This document shows, piece after piece, positions 11,809-20,333 of a stretch of 64,000 bases of DNA. The position numbers and the translations under genes are program-made. The stretch comes from SCUD01 sp036824505 (GTDB lineage: Bacteria > Pseudomonadota > Gammaproteobacteria > Steroidobacterales > Steroidobacteraceae): assembly GCA_036824505.1 (NCBI GenBank), contig DAITAA010000003.1, positions 99,449 through 163,448 on the forward strand, written 5' to 3'. The notes under the pieces were generated by a model. It was given only the letters and a program-made list of their open reading frames with translations, was not told the origin of the DNA and did no database searches. Every line of letters begins with the position of its first letter. Within the stretch, counting starts at the first letter, position 1.

Positions 11809-11851
11809 CAGGCGCAGCCAGCTACAGGCGCAGCCTCCTACAGGCGCAAAC
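11809..11851. repeat. Three decaying copies of a 12-base motif at an SDR 3' end
   Basis: The motif (C/A)CAGGCGCAGCC occurs at about 11809 and 11824 and, degenerated to ACAGGCGCAAAC, at 11840. The last copy encodes the C-terminus and stop of the SDR gene on the reverse strand. The other two lie just after the stop. This looks like slippage-type duplication of the gene end. Confidence 0.45.
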
Positions 11852-12599
11852 CTCCGTCGATCTCGATTACACGGCCGTTGACGAAGTCATTCTGTGCGAT
11901 ATAGACCGCGGTCGAGGCAATCTCGGCGGGTTCGCCCAGCCGCTGGACTGGCACTGCCTCTGTCATCTTGGCCACGAGTTCCGGTCTCATTGCGGCCAGG
12001 ATATCGGTCGCACAAAAGCCGGGCGCAATGGCGACGCTGCGGATCCCGTGACGCGCCAGCTCCTTGGCCCAGACGACGGTCATGGCGGCGACTCCAGCCT
12101 TGCTGGCGGAGTAATTGGTCTGCCCGGCATTTCCTTCACGCGAGATCGAGGAAATATTCATGATGAGTCCGCCATTGCCCAGGCGGATCATGCGCTCTGC
12201 GGCCTCGCGGGCGCACAGGAAGACTCCCGTCAGATTGACGTTGATCACGGTATTCCATTGCGCGAGCGACATCTTCGAGAGGACCACTCCGTCCTTGGCC
12301 TTGACCAGCAGCGCATCGCGCGTGAGCCCCGCATTGTTTATCAGGATGTCCAGCCGCCCGAAGTCGGACACCACCGCATCGAGACTGGCAATGACCTGCG
12401 ATTCATCGGCGACGTCCGTCTGGTAAGGCGCTGCGCGCACGCCGCGCGCCGTGCACTGCTTGCAGGTCTCGGCCAGGTCCGCGACATTGAGGTCGAGTGC
12501 CGCGACCTGGGCACCCTCGGCGGCAAAGGCGAGCGCCATGGCGCGTCCGAGCCCACGGCCAGCCCCGGTGATGGCGACCACTTTGTTGGAAAGTTGCAT
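11838..12599 (-). CDS. Short-chain dehydrogenase, FabG-like 3-oxoacyl reductase family
   Basis: A 253-residue classical SDR when started at 12599, where AAAGGG lies five bases upstream. A start at 12638 would add 13 residues without a better ribosome site. Motifs: TGAGRGLG at residues 11-18, NNAG near residue 90, catalytic Ser150/151, Tyr163 and Lys167 (YSASK), and a C-terminal VIEIDGGLRL typical of FabG-type enzymes. Enzymes of this group interconvert 3-oxoacyl and 3-hydroxyacyl thioesters. In this context a CoA-linked role is likelier than fatty acid synthesis. It has its own promoter region carrying a perfect palindrome (12664-12680), so it may start a sub-operon running to zapE. Confidence 0.82.
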   Translation of the reverse strand: MQLSNKVVAITGAGRGLGRAMALAFAAEGAQVAALDLNVADLAETCKQCTARGVRAAPYQTDVADESQVIASLDAVVSDFGRLDILINNAGLTRDALLVKAKDGVVLSKMSLAQWNTVINVNLTGVFLCAREAAERMIRLGNGGLIMNISSISREGNAGQTNYSASKAGVAAMTVVWAKELARHGIRSVAIAPGFCATDILAAMRPELVAKMTEAVPVQRLGEPAEIASTAVYIAQNDFVNGRVIEIDGGLRL

Positions 12600-12633
12600 G
12601 AATCCCTTTACTGCAGCTGCGAACGTGAGTGCA

Positions 12634-12680
12634 GACATCGCAATGGGGACAATAGGTTAGCGCGTTTTGCGTCGCAAAAC
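12634..12680 (-). promoter_or_regulatory. Promoter with overlapping palindromic operator TTTTGC-N3-GCAAAA
   Basis: GTTTTGC and GCAAAAC form a perfect 7+7 inverted repeat around a 3-base centre (12664-12680). Read on the reverse strand, TTGCGA (-35-like) and TATTGT (-10-like) are separated by 17 bases, so the palindrome covers the -35 region of a promoter for the SDR gene starting at 12599. This geometry suits a repressor such as a TetR-family dimer. The same core recurs at 20334-20348. Confidence 0.5.
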
Positions 12681-12690
12681 AACCGATGGC

Positions 12691-14664
12691 TCAGACCGGC
12701 TCTATGTCAAACAGGACCGTCTCGGCATCGACCAGTTCGCCGGCCCGCGTCAGTACCCGGGCGATGCGGCCTGCGCGACCCGCCTTGATGGCGTGCTGCA
12801 TCTTCATGCCCTCGACAATGGCGAGCACATCGCCGCGCGCAACCCGGTCGCCCGCCGTGACGCGAAGTTCCACGACCCGGCCAGGCAACGGGGAGGCCGG
12901 ATGCGCATCGGCATCTTCGACGCTGTGATCGAAGGGCCAGGCGGGGGCCAGCGTGAGTTCGTCGGTCTGTGCACCGATGATCTGCAGCTGCGCGCCGTGG
13001 CGGATCAATTCGATTTCGCGCGGGCCGGCGCCGGCGTCGACGCGATAGCGATCCGCGGCATCCATCAGCACGATTCCGCCGATTGACGCGTCGGGCAGCG
13101 AGATTTCAACTCGTCCACCCTGGCGTGATGCGCGCAATTGCTGGAATGCAGGGAGCTTCAGGCCGAGCGCCTGCCGGCTGGGGCCCGTCATGCGCCAGGC
13201 GTCGCCGCGCGTCCAGGGCGATTCGGGCCCGCTGCAACGAGCCGTTTCGCCCACCGCGTCGAGTGCAAGTGATGCCGCAAGCAACAGCGACTCGGGTGCA
13301 GGCGGCCTGGGGTGCGTCAGCATCTCGAGTTCCCGATCGACAAAGCCAGTGTCCACGTCCCCGGCAGCGAACTGCGCATGCGAGACGATTTCGCGCAGCA
13401 ACGGCAGGTTGGTTGCGACCCCGAAGACCGCGGTGCGAGCCAGACGATTTTCGAGTGTCGCGAGGGCTGCGGCCCGGTCGGGGCCGCTCGCGATGACTTT
13501 CGCGATCATCGGGTCGTAATAAACCGTGACTGCATCGCCGTCCTCGACGCCGCAGTCGGTGCGCCAGCTGGCATCCTGAGGCGGGCATGCAAAGCGCTCT
13601 ATCCGTCCCGTGGACGGCAGGAAGCCGCGGCGCGGGTCTTCACTGTAGATGCGTGCTTCGATCGCATGGCCCCGCTGGCGCAATTGATCCTGCACGAGCG
13701 GCAGGCGCTCGCCGGATGCAACCAGCAGTTGCCATTCAACGAGATCAAGGCCGGTCACCGCTTCGGTCACCGGATGCTCGACCTGCAGGCGCGTATTCAT
13801 TTCCATGAAATAGAACTCGCCCGCAGTGCTCACGATGAATTCGACGGTGCCCGCATTGACGTAAGCGGCCGCACTGGCAGCGCGCACCGCGGCTGAAGTC
13901 ATCGCCGCGCGAGTCTTTGCGTCGATGAACGGCGAGGGCGATTCCTCGATGATCTTCTGGTAGCGGCGCTGGACCGAGCATTCACGCTCGTAAAGATGCA
14001 GGCAATTGCCATGGCCATCGGCAAACACCTGCACCTCGATATGCCGCGGTCGTTCGAGAAAGCGCTCCAGCATCAGTCTGCCGTCGCCGAACGCACTCTC
14101 AGCCTCTCCTCGCGCCCCGCGGATCGCTTCCGGCAGCTCGGTTGCACTGCGCACCACGCGCATGCCTTTTCCGCCACCGCCCGCGACCGCCTTCACGAGC
14201 AATGGATATCCGACGCGCTCCGCCTCGCGATTCAGCACGCGATCGGTCTGATCGTCGCCCATATAGCCCGGCACGACCGGAACCCCGGCTGCGGAAACGA
14301 TTGCTTTGGCTTCGTGTTTCAGGCCCATAGCACGGATCGCCGCGGCGGGCGGCCCGACGAAACGGATGCCCGCGGATTCGCAGGCCTCGGCGAATGCGGC
14401 GTTCTCCGAGAGAAAACCGTAGCCTGGGTGAATGGCATCCGCGCGGCTCTGGCGCGCGGCCCGGATCACGGCATCGGCATTGAGATAGGACTCACGGGCC
14501 GGTGCCGGGCCGATGCAGATCGCCTCGTCCGCCGTCCGTACGTGCAGCGCGCCGCGATCCGCCTCCGAATGGACGGCAATGGAATGAATGCCGAGCCTGC
14601 GGCAGGTCCGCATGATGCGGCAGGCGATCTCGCCGCGATTCGCGATCAGCAGTCGGCGCAGCAT
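12691..14664 (-). CDS. Methylcrotonyl-CoA carboxylase, biotin-containing alpha subunit
   Basis: 657 residues. The N-terminal biotin carboxylase begins LLIANRGEIACRI, followed by the ATP-grasp glycine loop VAGGGGKGM and the MNTRLQVEHPVTE signature. The C-terminal biotin carrier domain has Lys621 in EGMKMQH, where the usual alanine of EAMKM is glycine. With the beta subunit it carboxylates 3-methylcrotonyl-CoA to 3-methylglutaconyl-CoA, the committed ATP-dependent step of leucine degradation. The frame remains open far upstream, but the true start is 14664: it begins the conserved domain and overlaps the hydratase stop (TGATG). Operon position between hydratase and SDR matches liu/MCC operons. 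Symbols liuD or mccA are used in different genomes. Confidence 0.95.
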   Translation of the reverse strand: MLRRLLIANRGEIACRIMRTCRRLGIHSIAVHSEADRGALHVRTADEAICIGPAPARESYLNADAVIRAARQSRADAIHPGYGFLSENAAFAEACESAGIRFVGPPAAAIRAMGLKHEAKAIVSAAGVPVVPGYMGDDQTDRVLNREAERVGYPLLVKAVAGGGGKGMRVVRSATELPEAIRGARGEAESAFGDGRLMLERFLERPRHIEVQVFADGHGNCLHLYERECSVQRRYQKIIEESPSPFIDAKTRAAMTSAAVRAASAAAYVNAGTVEFIVSTAGEFYFMEMNTRLQVEHPVTEAVTGLDLVEWQLLVASGERLPLVQDQLRQRGHAIEARIYSEDPRRGFLPSTGRIERFACPPQDASWRTDCGVEDGDAVTVYYDPMIAKVIASGPDRAAALATLENRLARTAVFGVATNLPLLREIVSHAQFAAGDVDTGFVDRELEMLTHPRPPAPESLLLAASLALDAVGETARCSGPESPWTRGDAWRMTGPSRQALGLKLPAFQQLRASRQGGRVEISLPDASIGGIVLMDAADRYRVDAGAGPREIELIRHGAQLQIIGAQTDELTLAPAWPFDHSVEDADAHPASPLPGRVVELRVTAGDRVARGDVLAIVEGMKMQHAIKAGRAGRIARVLTRAGELVDAETVLFDIEPV

Positions 14665-15452
14665 CAGCCGGGATCGCGCCACTTCGCCTGGCGTTTCTCG
14701 AGGAAGGCGGAAAGTCCCTCGCGGGCTTCGGCGCCTGCGCGGACGCGCGCGATCCAGCGCGAGGTGTCGTAGAGCACTGATTCGTCGACCGCGCTGCTGC
14801 GGCCCGTGACATGGCGCAGCAGCTGCTTGATTTCGCTTTGCGCCCGCGGGCCGCCCGCGAGCAGGGCATCCACCACGCGCTGCACGGAATCTGCGAGCGC
14901 CGCATCGTCCACCGCTTCGTGCACAAGACCGATGCGCATCGCGGTGGCCGCGTCCATCGCTTCGCCGGTCAGGAACCAGCGGTGCGCCTGGCGCGCGCCG
15001 ATCGCGCGGATCACGAAAGGCGAGATCATCGCGGGGACCAGACCGAGCCGGACTTCCGACAGCGCGAAACGCGCGCTGCCGGCCGCGAGCGCGATGTCGC
15101 AGGCCGAGATCAGGCCGAGCGCGCCGCCGTAGGCGGCGCCGTTGACGATTGCGATGGTCGGCTGTGGCTGGTTCTCGAGCCGGACGAGCAGTGTCGCGAA
15201 TCGCCGTGAGTCGGCTTCGTTCTGCTCGGCCGGCGCGGCACCCGCGGCGCGCATCTCGCCGATATCGGCGCCGGCGCAGAAGATTCCGCCCGCACCGGTC
15301 AGCAGCACGATGCGAACGGCGGAATCGCCGGCGAGCCCGGCGAGCGCATCCGTCAATCGCGCGACCAGCTCGGCGGACAGCGCATTGCGCGCATCGGGAC
15401 GATCGAGTGTCAGGGTAGCCAGTCCGCGCGCATCGCGTGTGATCGAAAGCAT
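14664..15452 (-). CDS. Enoyl-CoA hydratase/isomerase family protein, probably methylglutaconyl-CoA hydratase
   Basis: 262 residues of crotonase fold. The oxyanion-hole segments are LDRPDARNALSAEL and GAGGIFCAGADIGEM, and the second is INGAAYGGALGLISACD-like (read here as IVNGAAYGGALGLI). A glutamate in the SEVRLGLVPA stretch fits the catalytic region. Placed between the two methylcrotonyl-CoA carboxylase subunits, it most likely hydrates 3-methylglutaconyl-CoA to HMG-CoA. The ATG at 15452 lies five bases after the carboxyltransferase stop; an upstream GTG at 15461 overlapping that stop is the alternative. A longer reading to 15575 adds arginine-rich sequence and is not credible. Confidence 0.9.
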   Translation of the reverse strand: MLSITRDARGLATLTLDRPDARNALSAELVARLTDALAGLAGDSAVRIVLLTGAGGIFCAGADIGEMRAAGAAPAEQNEADSRRFATLLVRLENQPQPTIAIVNGAAYGGALGLISACDIALAAGSARFALSEVRLGLVPAMISPFVIRAIGARQAHRWFLTGEAMDAATAMRIGLVHEAVDDAALADSVQRVVDALLAGGPRAQSEIKQLLRHVTGRSSAVDESVLYDTSRWIARVRAGAEAREGLSAFLEKRQAKWRDPG

Positions 15453-15457
15453 GGCGA

Positions 15458-17068
15458 TCACATCCGGAAGATGCCGTAGGACTCGGATGCCGGTGCCGGG
15501 CCGCGGGCCACGACTGACAGCGCAAGCCCGAGCACGCGGCGCGTATCGGGCGGATCGATGACGCCGTCGTCCCACAGCCTTGCGGTCGCGTAGTAGGGAT
15601 TGCCCTGGCGCTCGTACTGCTCGCGGATCGCGTCAATGAATTTCTGCTGCTCGGCCTCCGGCCAGTCGCCACCGCGCGCTTCGACACCGTCGCGGCGCAC
15701 GGTCGCGAGAACACTCGCGGCCTGCTCGCCGCCCATCACAGAGATGCGCGCATTCGGCCAGGTCCACAGGAAGCGTCCGCCATAGGCGCGGCCGCACATC
15801 GCGTAGTTGCCCGCACCGAACGAGCCGCCGATCACGACGGTCAGCTTTGGCACCGTGGAACAGGCGACCGCGGTGACCATTTTTGCGCCGTCGCGCGCGA
15901 TGCCCGCATTCTCGTAGCGCTTGCCGACCATGAATCCGGTGATGTTCTGCAGGAACAACAATGGCACGCGGCGGCGGTTCGCGAGTTGCACAAAATGCGC
16001 GCCCTTCAGCGCCGATTCCGAGAACAGGATGCCGTTGTTCGCGAGGATGGCCACGGGAAAGCCCCAGATGCTGGCGAAGCCGCAGACCAGCGTCTTGCCG
16101 TACAGCGCCTTGAATTCGTGAAACTCCGAGCCGTCCACGACGCGCGCAATGATTTCGCGCACGTCGTAGGGCTGGCGCAGGTCGCGCGGCAGGATGCCGT
16201 AGAGCTGGTCGGCCGGATAGGCCGGCTCCGCTACCGTGCCGCTCTCGAGCCAGGGAGCCGGACGGTAATTGAGCGACGCGACGATTTCTCGCGCCATCGC
16301 GAGCGCATGCGCATCGTTGTCGGCCAGGTGATCCACGACACCCGAAGTGCGTGCGTGCACGTCGCCGCCGCCGAGCGACTCGGCGTCGACGACTTCTCCG
16401 GTCGCCGCTTTCACGAGCGGTGGGCCGCCGAGGAAGATCGTTCCCTGATTGCGCACGATGATCGATTCATCGCACATGGCCGGCACGTAGGCCCCGCCAG
16501 CGGTGCAGGAACCCATGACGACGGCGACCTGCGGGATGCCGGCCGCCGAGAGGCGCGCCTGGTTGTAGAAAATGCGGCCGAAGTGCTCACGGTCCGGGAA
16601 CACCTCGTCCTGCAGCGGCAGGAACGCGCCGCCGGAGTCCACCAGATAGACGCAGGGCAGGCGGTTCTCGTGGGCAATCTCCTGCGCCCGCAGGTGTTTC
16701 TTGACCGTGATGGGATAATAGGTTCCGCCCTTGACGGTCGCGTCATTCGCGACCACCAGCAGTTCGCGGCCGTGCACGCGGCCGATGCCAGCCACGAGAC
16801 CCGCAGCGGGCGCTTCGTCGCCATACATGCCAGTGGCTGCCAGCGGCGCAATTTCGAGGAATGGACTGCCGGGATCCAGCAGTGCCTCGATGCGATCACG
16901 AGGCAGCAGCTTGCCACGTGCGAGATGTTTCGCGCGTGCTTCCTCGCCGCCGCCGGCGCCGGCCGCTGCAAGGCGCTGCCGCAAGTCCGCGACCAGCGCC
17001 TGCATGTACACCGCGTTCTCGCCGAATTCGGCACTGCGAGAATCGATGCGGGATGCGATGCGGGTCAT
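15458..17068 (-). CDS. Methylcrotonyl-CoA carboxylase, carboxyltransferase beta subunit
   Basis: A 536-residue carboxyltransferase with N and C lobes. Family markers are KHLARGKLLPRDRIEALLDP near residue 50, VANDATVKGGTYYP, the oxyanion-hole VMGSCTAGGAYVPAM, and FLQNITGFMVG in the C lobe. It moves the carboxyl group from biotin to 3-methylcrotonyl-CoA. The match to methylcrotonyl rather than propionyl carboxylases rests on the operon and on the KGGTYYPITVKKHLRAQEI stretch. The start ATG overlaps the isovaleryl-CoA dehydrogenase stop by four bases. Symbols liuB or mccB are used elsewhere. Confidence 0.95.
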   Translation of the reverse strand: MTRIASRIDSRSAEFGENAVYMQALVADLRQRLAAAGAGGGEEARAKHLARGKLLPRDRIEALLDPGSPFLEIAPLAATGMYGDEAPAAGLVAGIGRVHGRELLVVANDATVKGGTYYPITVKKHLRAQEIAHENRLPCVYLVDSGGAFLPLQDEVFPDREHFGRIFYNQARLSAAGIPQVAVVMGSCTAGGAYVPAMCDESIIVRNQGTIFLGGPPLVKAATGEVVDAESLGGGDVHARTSGVVDHLADNDAHALAMAREIVASLNYRPAPWLESGTVAEPAYPADQLYGILPRDLRQPYDVREIIARVVDGSEFHEFKALYGKTLVCGFASIWGFPVAILANNGILFSESALKGAHFVQLANRRRVPLLFLQNITGFMVGKRYENAGIARDGAKMVTAVACSTVPKLTVVIGGSFGAGNYAMCGRAYGGRFLWTWPNARISVMGGEQAASVLATVRRDGVEARGGDWPEAEQQKFIDAIREQYERQGNPYYATARLWDDGVIDPPDTRRVLGLALSVVARGPAPASESYGIFRM

Positions 17069-18237
17069 GGGCTGGTTGCCTTGAACAATTCGCGGCCGAT
17101 CAACATGCGGCGGATTTCATTGGTGCCGGCGCCGATCTCGTAGAGCTTTGCATCGCGCAGGATACGACCCGCGGGATACTCGTTGATATAGCCGTTGCCG
17201 CCCAGCATCTGGATGGCCTCGAGCCCCGCGTGTGTCGCGCGCCGGGATGCGTGCAGCAGGCAGGCGGCGGCGTCATAGCGCGTGGTGCGTCCGGCATCGC
17301 AGGCGCGGGCCACCGCGTACGCATAGGCGCGGGCCGAATTGCAGTCTGTATAGAGGTCGGCAAGCTTGGCCTGCATCAGCTGAAAACTCCCGATCGGCTT
17401 GCCGAACTGCTCGCGATCGTGCAGGTAGGGCATGATCAGATCCAGCGCTGCCCGCATCAGACCGAGCGGCCCGCCGGTCAGCACGACGCGTTCATAATCC
17501 AGGCCGGACATCAGGATCGCCGCGCCCTGGCCGATGCCGCCCAGCAAGTTTTCCGTCGGCACGAAGCAATCGTCGAACACGAGTTCGCTGGTATCCGAGC
17601 CGCGCATGCCGAGCTTGTCGAGTTTTTGCGCGCTCCTGTAACCCTTCATGCCGCGTTCGACGATGAAAGCAGTGATCCCGGGCGCGCCGCTGCCGGGTTC
17701 CACAGTCGCGTAGACCACGATCGTGTCGGCCTCGGGGCCATTGGTGATCCACATCTTGCTGCCATTCAGCACAAAGCCGTCATTGCGGCGATCGGCCCGT
17801 GTGCGCATGGAGATGACATCCGAGCCGGACCCGGGTTCGCTCATCGCGAGCGCACCGACATGTTCGCCGCTGATCAGCTTTGGAAGATAGCGGTGCAATT
17901 GCGCGTCGCTTCCCCAGCGCCGCAGCTGATTGACGCAGAGATTTGAATGCGCACCGTAGGACAGCCCGACCGAGCCCGAGGCACGGCTGATTTCCTCCAT
18001 CGCGACGACATGTTCGAGGTAGCCGAAGCCGAGGCCGCCGAACTCCTCGGGCACCGTCATGCCGAGCAGGCCCATGGCGCCCATTTCGGGCCAGAGGTCG
18101 CGCGGGAACAGGTTGCTGCGATCGATCTCGTCGGCGCGCGGCGCGATGCGGCGCCGCGCGAATTCGCGCACGGCCCGCCGCAGCTCGTCCGCCCGCTCGC
18201 CGAGCTGGAAGTCGAAATCCACCTCGAACATGGCCAC
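17065..18237 (-). CDS. Isovaleryl-CoA dehydrogenase
   Basis: A 390-residue acyl-CoA dehydrogenase. The catalytic base is Glu249 in LDYERVVLTGGPLGLM; in isovaleryl-CoA dehydrogenases the base sits on this helix rather than at the position used by medium-chain enzymes. GLSYGAHSNLCVNQL and MSEPGSGSDV are further family marks. It oxidises isovaleryl-CoA to 3-methylcrotonyl-CoA, reducing ETF. It is the first gene of the leucine run, transcribed away from the GntR regulator across an 85-base gap that contains an operator-like palindrome. Symbols liuA or ivd are used. Confidence 0.95.
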   Translation of the reverse strand: MAMFEVDFDFQLGERADELRRAVREFARRRIAPRADEIDRSNLFPRDLWPEMGAMGLLGMTVPEEFGGLGFGYLEHVVAMEEISRASGSVGLSYGAHSNLCVNQLRRWGSDAQLHRYLPKLISGEHVGALAMSEPGSGSDVISMRTRADRRNDGFVLNGSKMWITNGPEADTIVVYATVEPGSGAPGITAFIVERGMKGYRSAQKLDKLGMRGSDTSELVFDDCFVPTENLLGGIGQGAAILMSGLDYERVVLTGGPLGLMRAALDLIMPYLHDREQFGKPIGSFQLMQAKLADLYTDCNSARAYAYAVARACDAGRTTRYDAAACLLHASRRATHAGLEAIQMLGGNGYINEYPAGRILRDAKLYEIGAGTNEIRRMLIGRELFKATSP

Positions 18238-18275
18238 TCCCGGACGGGCAACGCCCCCTTGTCAGGAGCATCTTA

Positions 18276-18286
18276 TTGTCCGACAA
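18276..18286. promoter_or_regulatory. FadR/GntR-type operator palindrome TTGTCCGACAA
   Basis: A perfect inverted repeat (TTGTC, central C, GACAA) in the 85-base region between the isovaleryl-CoA dehydrogenase start and the divergent GntR gene. It fits the known consensus TNGT-N3-ACNA for FadR-subfamily regulators exactly. A second TTGTC half-site lies 17 bases upstream at 18259. The likely binder is the adjacent regulator, controlling itself and the leucine operon. Confidence 0.6.
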
Positions 18287-18322
18287 TCCGACAGGCAAGT
18301 TTCAGACGGAGATCTGTGACCG

Positions 18323-19060
18323 GTGTTTGAACCGCTTGGCTACGCCCCCGCTTATCTGCGTGTCTGCGAGGCGATTCGGGACCGGATCCTGCGACGCGAC
18401 CTGAAGGCCGGGCAGCTGCTGCCCACGGAAACCGAGCTGGCGCGCCAGTTCGAGGTCAACCGTTCGACCGTGCGCGAAGCCCTTCGCAAGCTCGAGAGCG
18501 GCGGGCTGCTCGGGCGTCGCGCCGGCGGGAAGAGGCTCTACGTGACGCGGCCAAGCCCCGAGTCGGTGGGCGGCGGCCTGTCACAGGCCCTGGCACTGCA
18601 TGAAGCACGGGTCGTGGATGTCTGGGAGGCGCTGCAGGCGGTGCAACCCGGCATCGCGCGGGCGGCGGCGCTGCGCCGAACGACCGCAGCGCTTGAGTGT
18701 CTGGCGGCTTCGGCGCAGCGCTTTGCAGCCAGGCGTGCAGATCGTGCTCTGGCGGTCGAAGACGTTGCGGGTTTCTTCAGTGCATTGGGGGAAGCCAGCG
18801 ACAACCCCGTGTTCGTGCTTCTGAACGAGCCGCTGCTGCGGCTGTTGAAGCCGAGCCTGGCAGTGATCATCGATCGCGTGCCGCAGGCACGCGGGCGAAT
18901 CGAATCAGCCCAGCAACACATCGTAAACGCCGTCGCGGCCCAGGATGCCGAGATGGCCGCGTCCTGGATGACGCGTCACACGCGCGATTTCCGCCGTGGT
19001 TACGAAGTCGCCGGCATCCCGCTGTCCACGGAAGTCGGCCAGGAACTTGGCGTCGCCTGA
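18323..19060 (+). CDS. GntR family transcriptional regulator, FadR subfamily
   Basis: 245 residues. The N-terminal winged helix (about residues 10-75) has PTETELARQFEVNRSTVREA and LRKLESGGLLGRR, the GntR signature. The rest is an all-helical ligand-binding domain of FCD type. It is divergent to the leucine catabolic operon and begins with GTG; no in-frame ATG precedes it. It probably senses an acyl-CoA or organic acid from the pathway and represses both directions from the palindrome at 18276-18286. Its stop codon lies in a stem-loop shared with the convergent thiolase gene. Confidence 0.85.
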   Translation: MFEPLGYAPAYLRVCEAIRDRILRRDLKAGQLLPTETELARQFEVNRSTVREALRKLESGGLLGRRAGGKRLYVTRPSPESVGGGLSQALALHEARVVDVWEALQAVQPGIARAAALRRTTAALECLAASAQRFAARRADRALAVEDVAGFFSALGEASDNPVFVLLNEPLLRLLKPSLAVIIDRVPQARGRIESAQQHIVNAVAAQDAEMAASWMTRHTRDFRRGYEVAGIPLSTEVGQELGVA

Positions 19061-19075
19061 TCGATCCTCAGGCGA
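19053..19075. terminator. Bidirectional stem-loop containing both stop codons of convergent genes
   Basis: TCGCCTGA and TCAGGCGA form a perfect 8-bp stem with loop TCGATCC. The TGA of the GntR gene is in the left arm, and the reverse-strand TGA of the thiolase is in the right arm. There is no T-run, so factor-independent termination is uncertain. Confidence 0.45.
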
Positions 19076-20249
19076 GCTCGAGCGCGATGGCCGTGGCCTC
19101 GCCGCCGCCGATACAGAGCGCGGCGACGCCTCGTTTCTTGCCGCGCAGGATCATGGCATGCAACAGCGTCGTCATGATGCGCGCGCCTGTCGCCCCGATC
19201 GGGTGGCCCAAGGCGCAGGCACCGCCATTGACATTGACGCGCTCGTGCGGGACGCCGATATCCTTCATGGCGGCCATGGTCACGACCGCGAATGCCTCGT
19301 TGATTTCATAGAGATCAACATCGGCTGCACGCCAGCCCGCGAGTTTCAGGGCCCTGGCGATGGCGCCTGCCGGAGCAGTCGTGAACCATTCCGGGGCATG
19401 AGCGAAACTCGCGTGCGCGACGATGCGGGCGATCGGCTTCAGACCCGCGCTCGCAGCCGCCTGCGGGCTGGCAAGTACGAGGGCAGCCGCGCCATCTGCA
19501 ATCGAGGACGAACTCGCTGCGGTGACCGTGCCGTCCTTCGCAAACGCGGGCTTGAGATTCGGGATCTTTTCAATCGAGACGGAGAAGGGAGTCTCGTCCT
19601 GCGTGACGATTCGCTCGCCCTTGCGATCAGCGACCGTGACCGGCGCGATCTCGGCTTCGAAGGCCTTGGAGTGGACGGCCGCTACCGCGCGGCGCACCGA
19701 TTCGGCGGCGAATGCGTCCTGGTCGGCACGCGTGAAACCATATTTGGCGGCGGTTGCATCGGCGAAGCAACCCATCAGCTTGCCATCCCAGGGACTCTGC
19801 AGGCCGTCGTAGAACATGTGGTCGAGAATCTCGCCATGGCCCATGCGATAGCCCGCGCGGGCCTTCGGCAGCAGATAGGGCGCGCCGGTCATGGACTCCA
19901 TGCCGCCCACCAGAGCAAGCGCGGCGCTGCCCGCCGCGATCTGGTCCGCTGCGAGCATCACGGCCTTCATGCCGGATCCGCACATCTTGTTGACCGTGGT
20001 GGCCGGGACCGACATTGGAACGCCGGCGGCGATGGCCGCCTGGCGCGCAGGAGCCTGGCCCTGGCCCGCGGGCAGCACGCAGCCCATGACGACCTCGTCG
20101 AGCGCGGCCGCATCGACGCCAGCACTGGCAATGGCGGCCCGAAGGGCCGTGGCGCCAAGGGCCGGCGCCGCAACCGTCGCGAATGTTCCCAGCATCGAGC
20201 CGATCGGCGTGCGCCGTGCGGACAGGATGACAACGGAGTTCTGAGCCAT
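19068..20249 (-). CDS. Acetyl-CoA C-acetyltransferase (thiolase)
   Basis: 393 residues, the usual length of biosynthetic-type thiolases. The acylation cysteine is Cys90 in NKMCGSG, His349 is in GHPIGATG, and Cys379 in CIGGGEA. It cleaves acetoacetyl-CoA to two acetyl-CoA or works in reverse. Together with the acetoacetyl-CoA synthetase at 5-6 kb it completes the route from leucine-derived acetoacetate to acetyl-CoA. It is transcribed divergently from the icmF-type gene across a 173-base gap that holds the TTTTGC-N3-GCAAAA palindrome. Whether short- or branched-chain ketoacyl-CoA is preferred cannot be read here. Confidence 0.93.
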   Translation of the reverse strand: MAQNSVVILSARRTPIGSMLGTFATVAAPALGATALRAAIASAGVDAAALDEVVMGCVLPAGQGQAPARQAAIAAGVPMSVPATTVNKMCGSGMKAVMLAADQIAAGSAALALVGGMESMTGAPYLLPKARAGYRMGHGEILDHMFYDGLQSPWDGKLMGCFADATAAKYGFTRADQDAFAAESVRRAVAAVHSKAFEAEIAPVTVADRKGERIVTQDETPFSVSIEKIPNLKPAFAKDGTVTAASSSSIADGAAALVLASPQAAASAGLKPIARIVAHASFAHAPEWFTTAPAGAIARALKLAGWRAADVDLYEINEAFAVVTMAAMKDIGVPHERVNVNGGACALGHPIGATGARIMTTLLHAMILRGKKRGVAALCIGGGEATAIALELA

Positions 20250-20333
20250 GTTATTGATCCTGTTGATATTGATGGGGCCGGTCCGGCGCTCTCGCCCAAT
20301 TCCATCCCGTCGCGCCGGCCTCTGTTGCGCTCA

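Noticed and set aside
12691..15714. Reading the carboxylase alpha frame as a 1007-residue protein
   Set aside because: The extra 350 residues are a shadow of the hydratase gene; the biotin carboxylase domain starts at MLRRLLIANRGE with a normal TGATG overlap.
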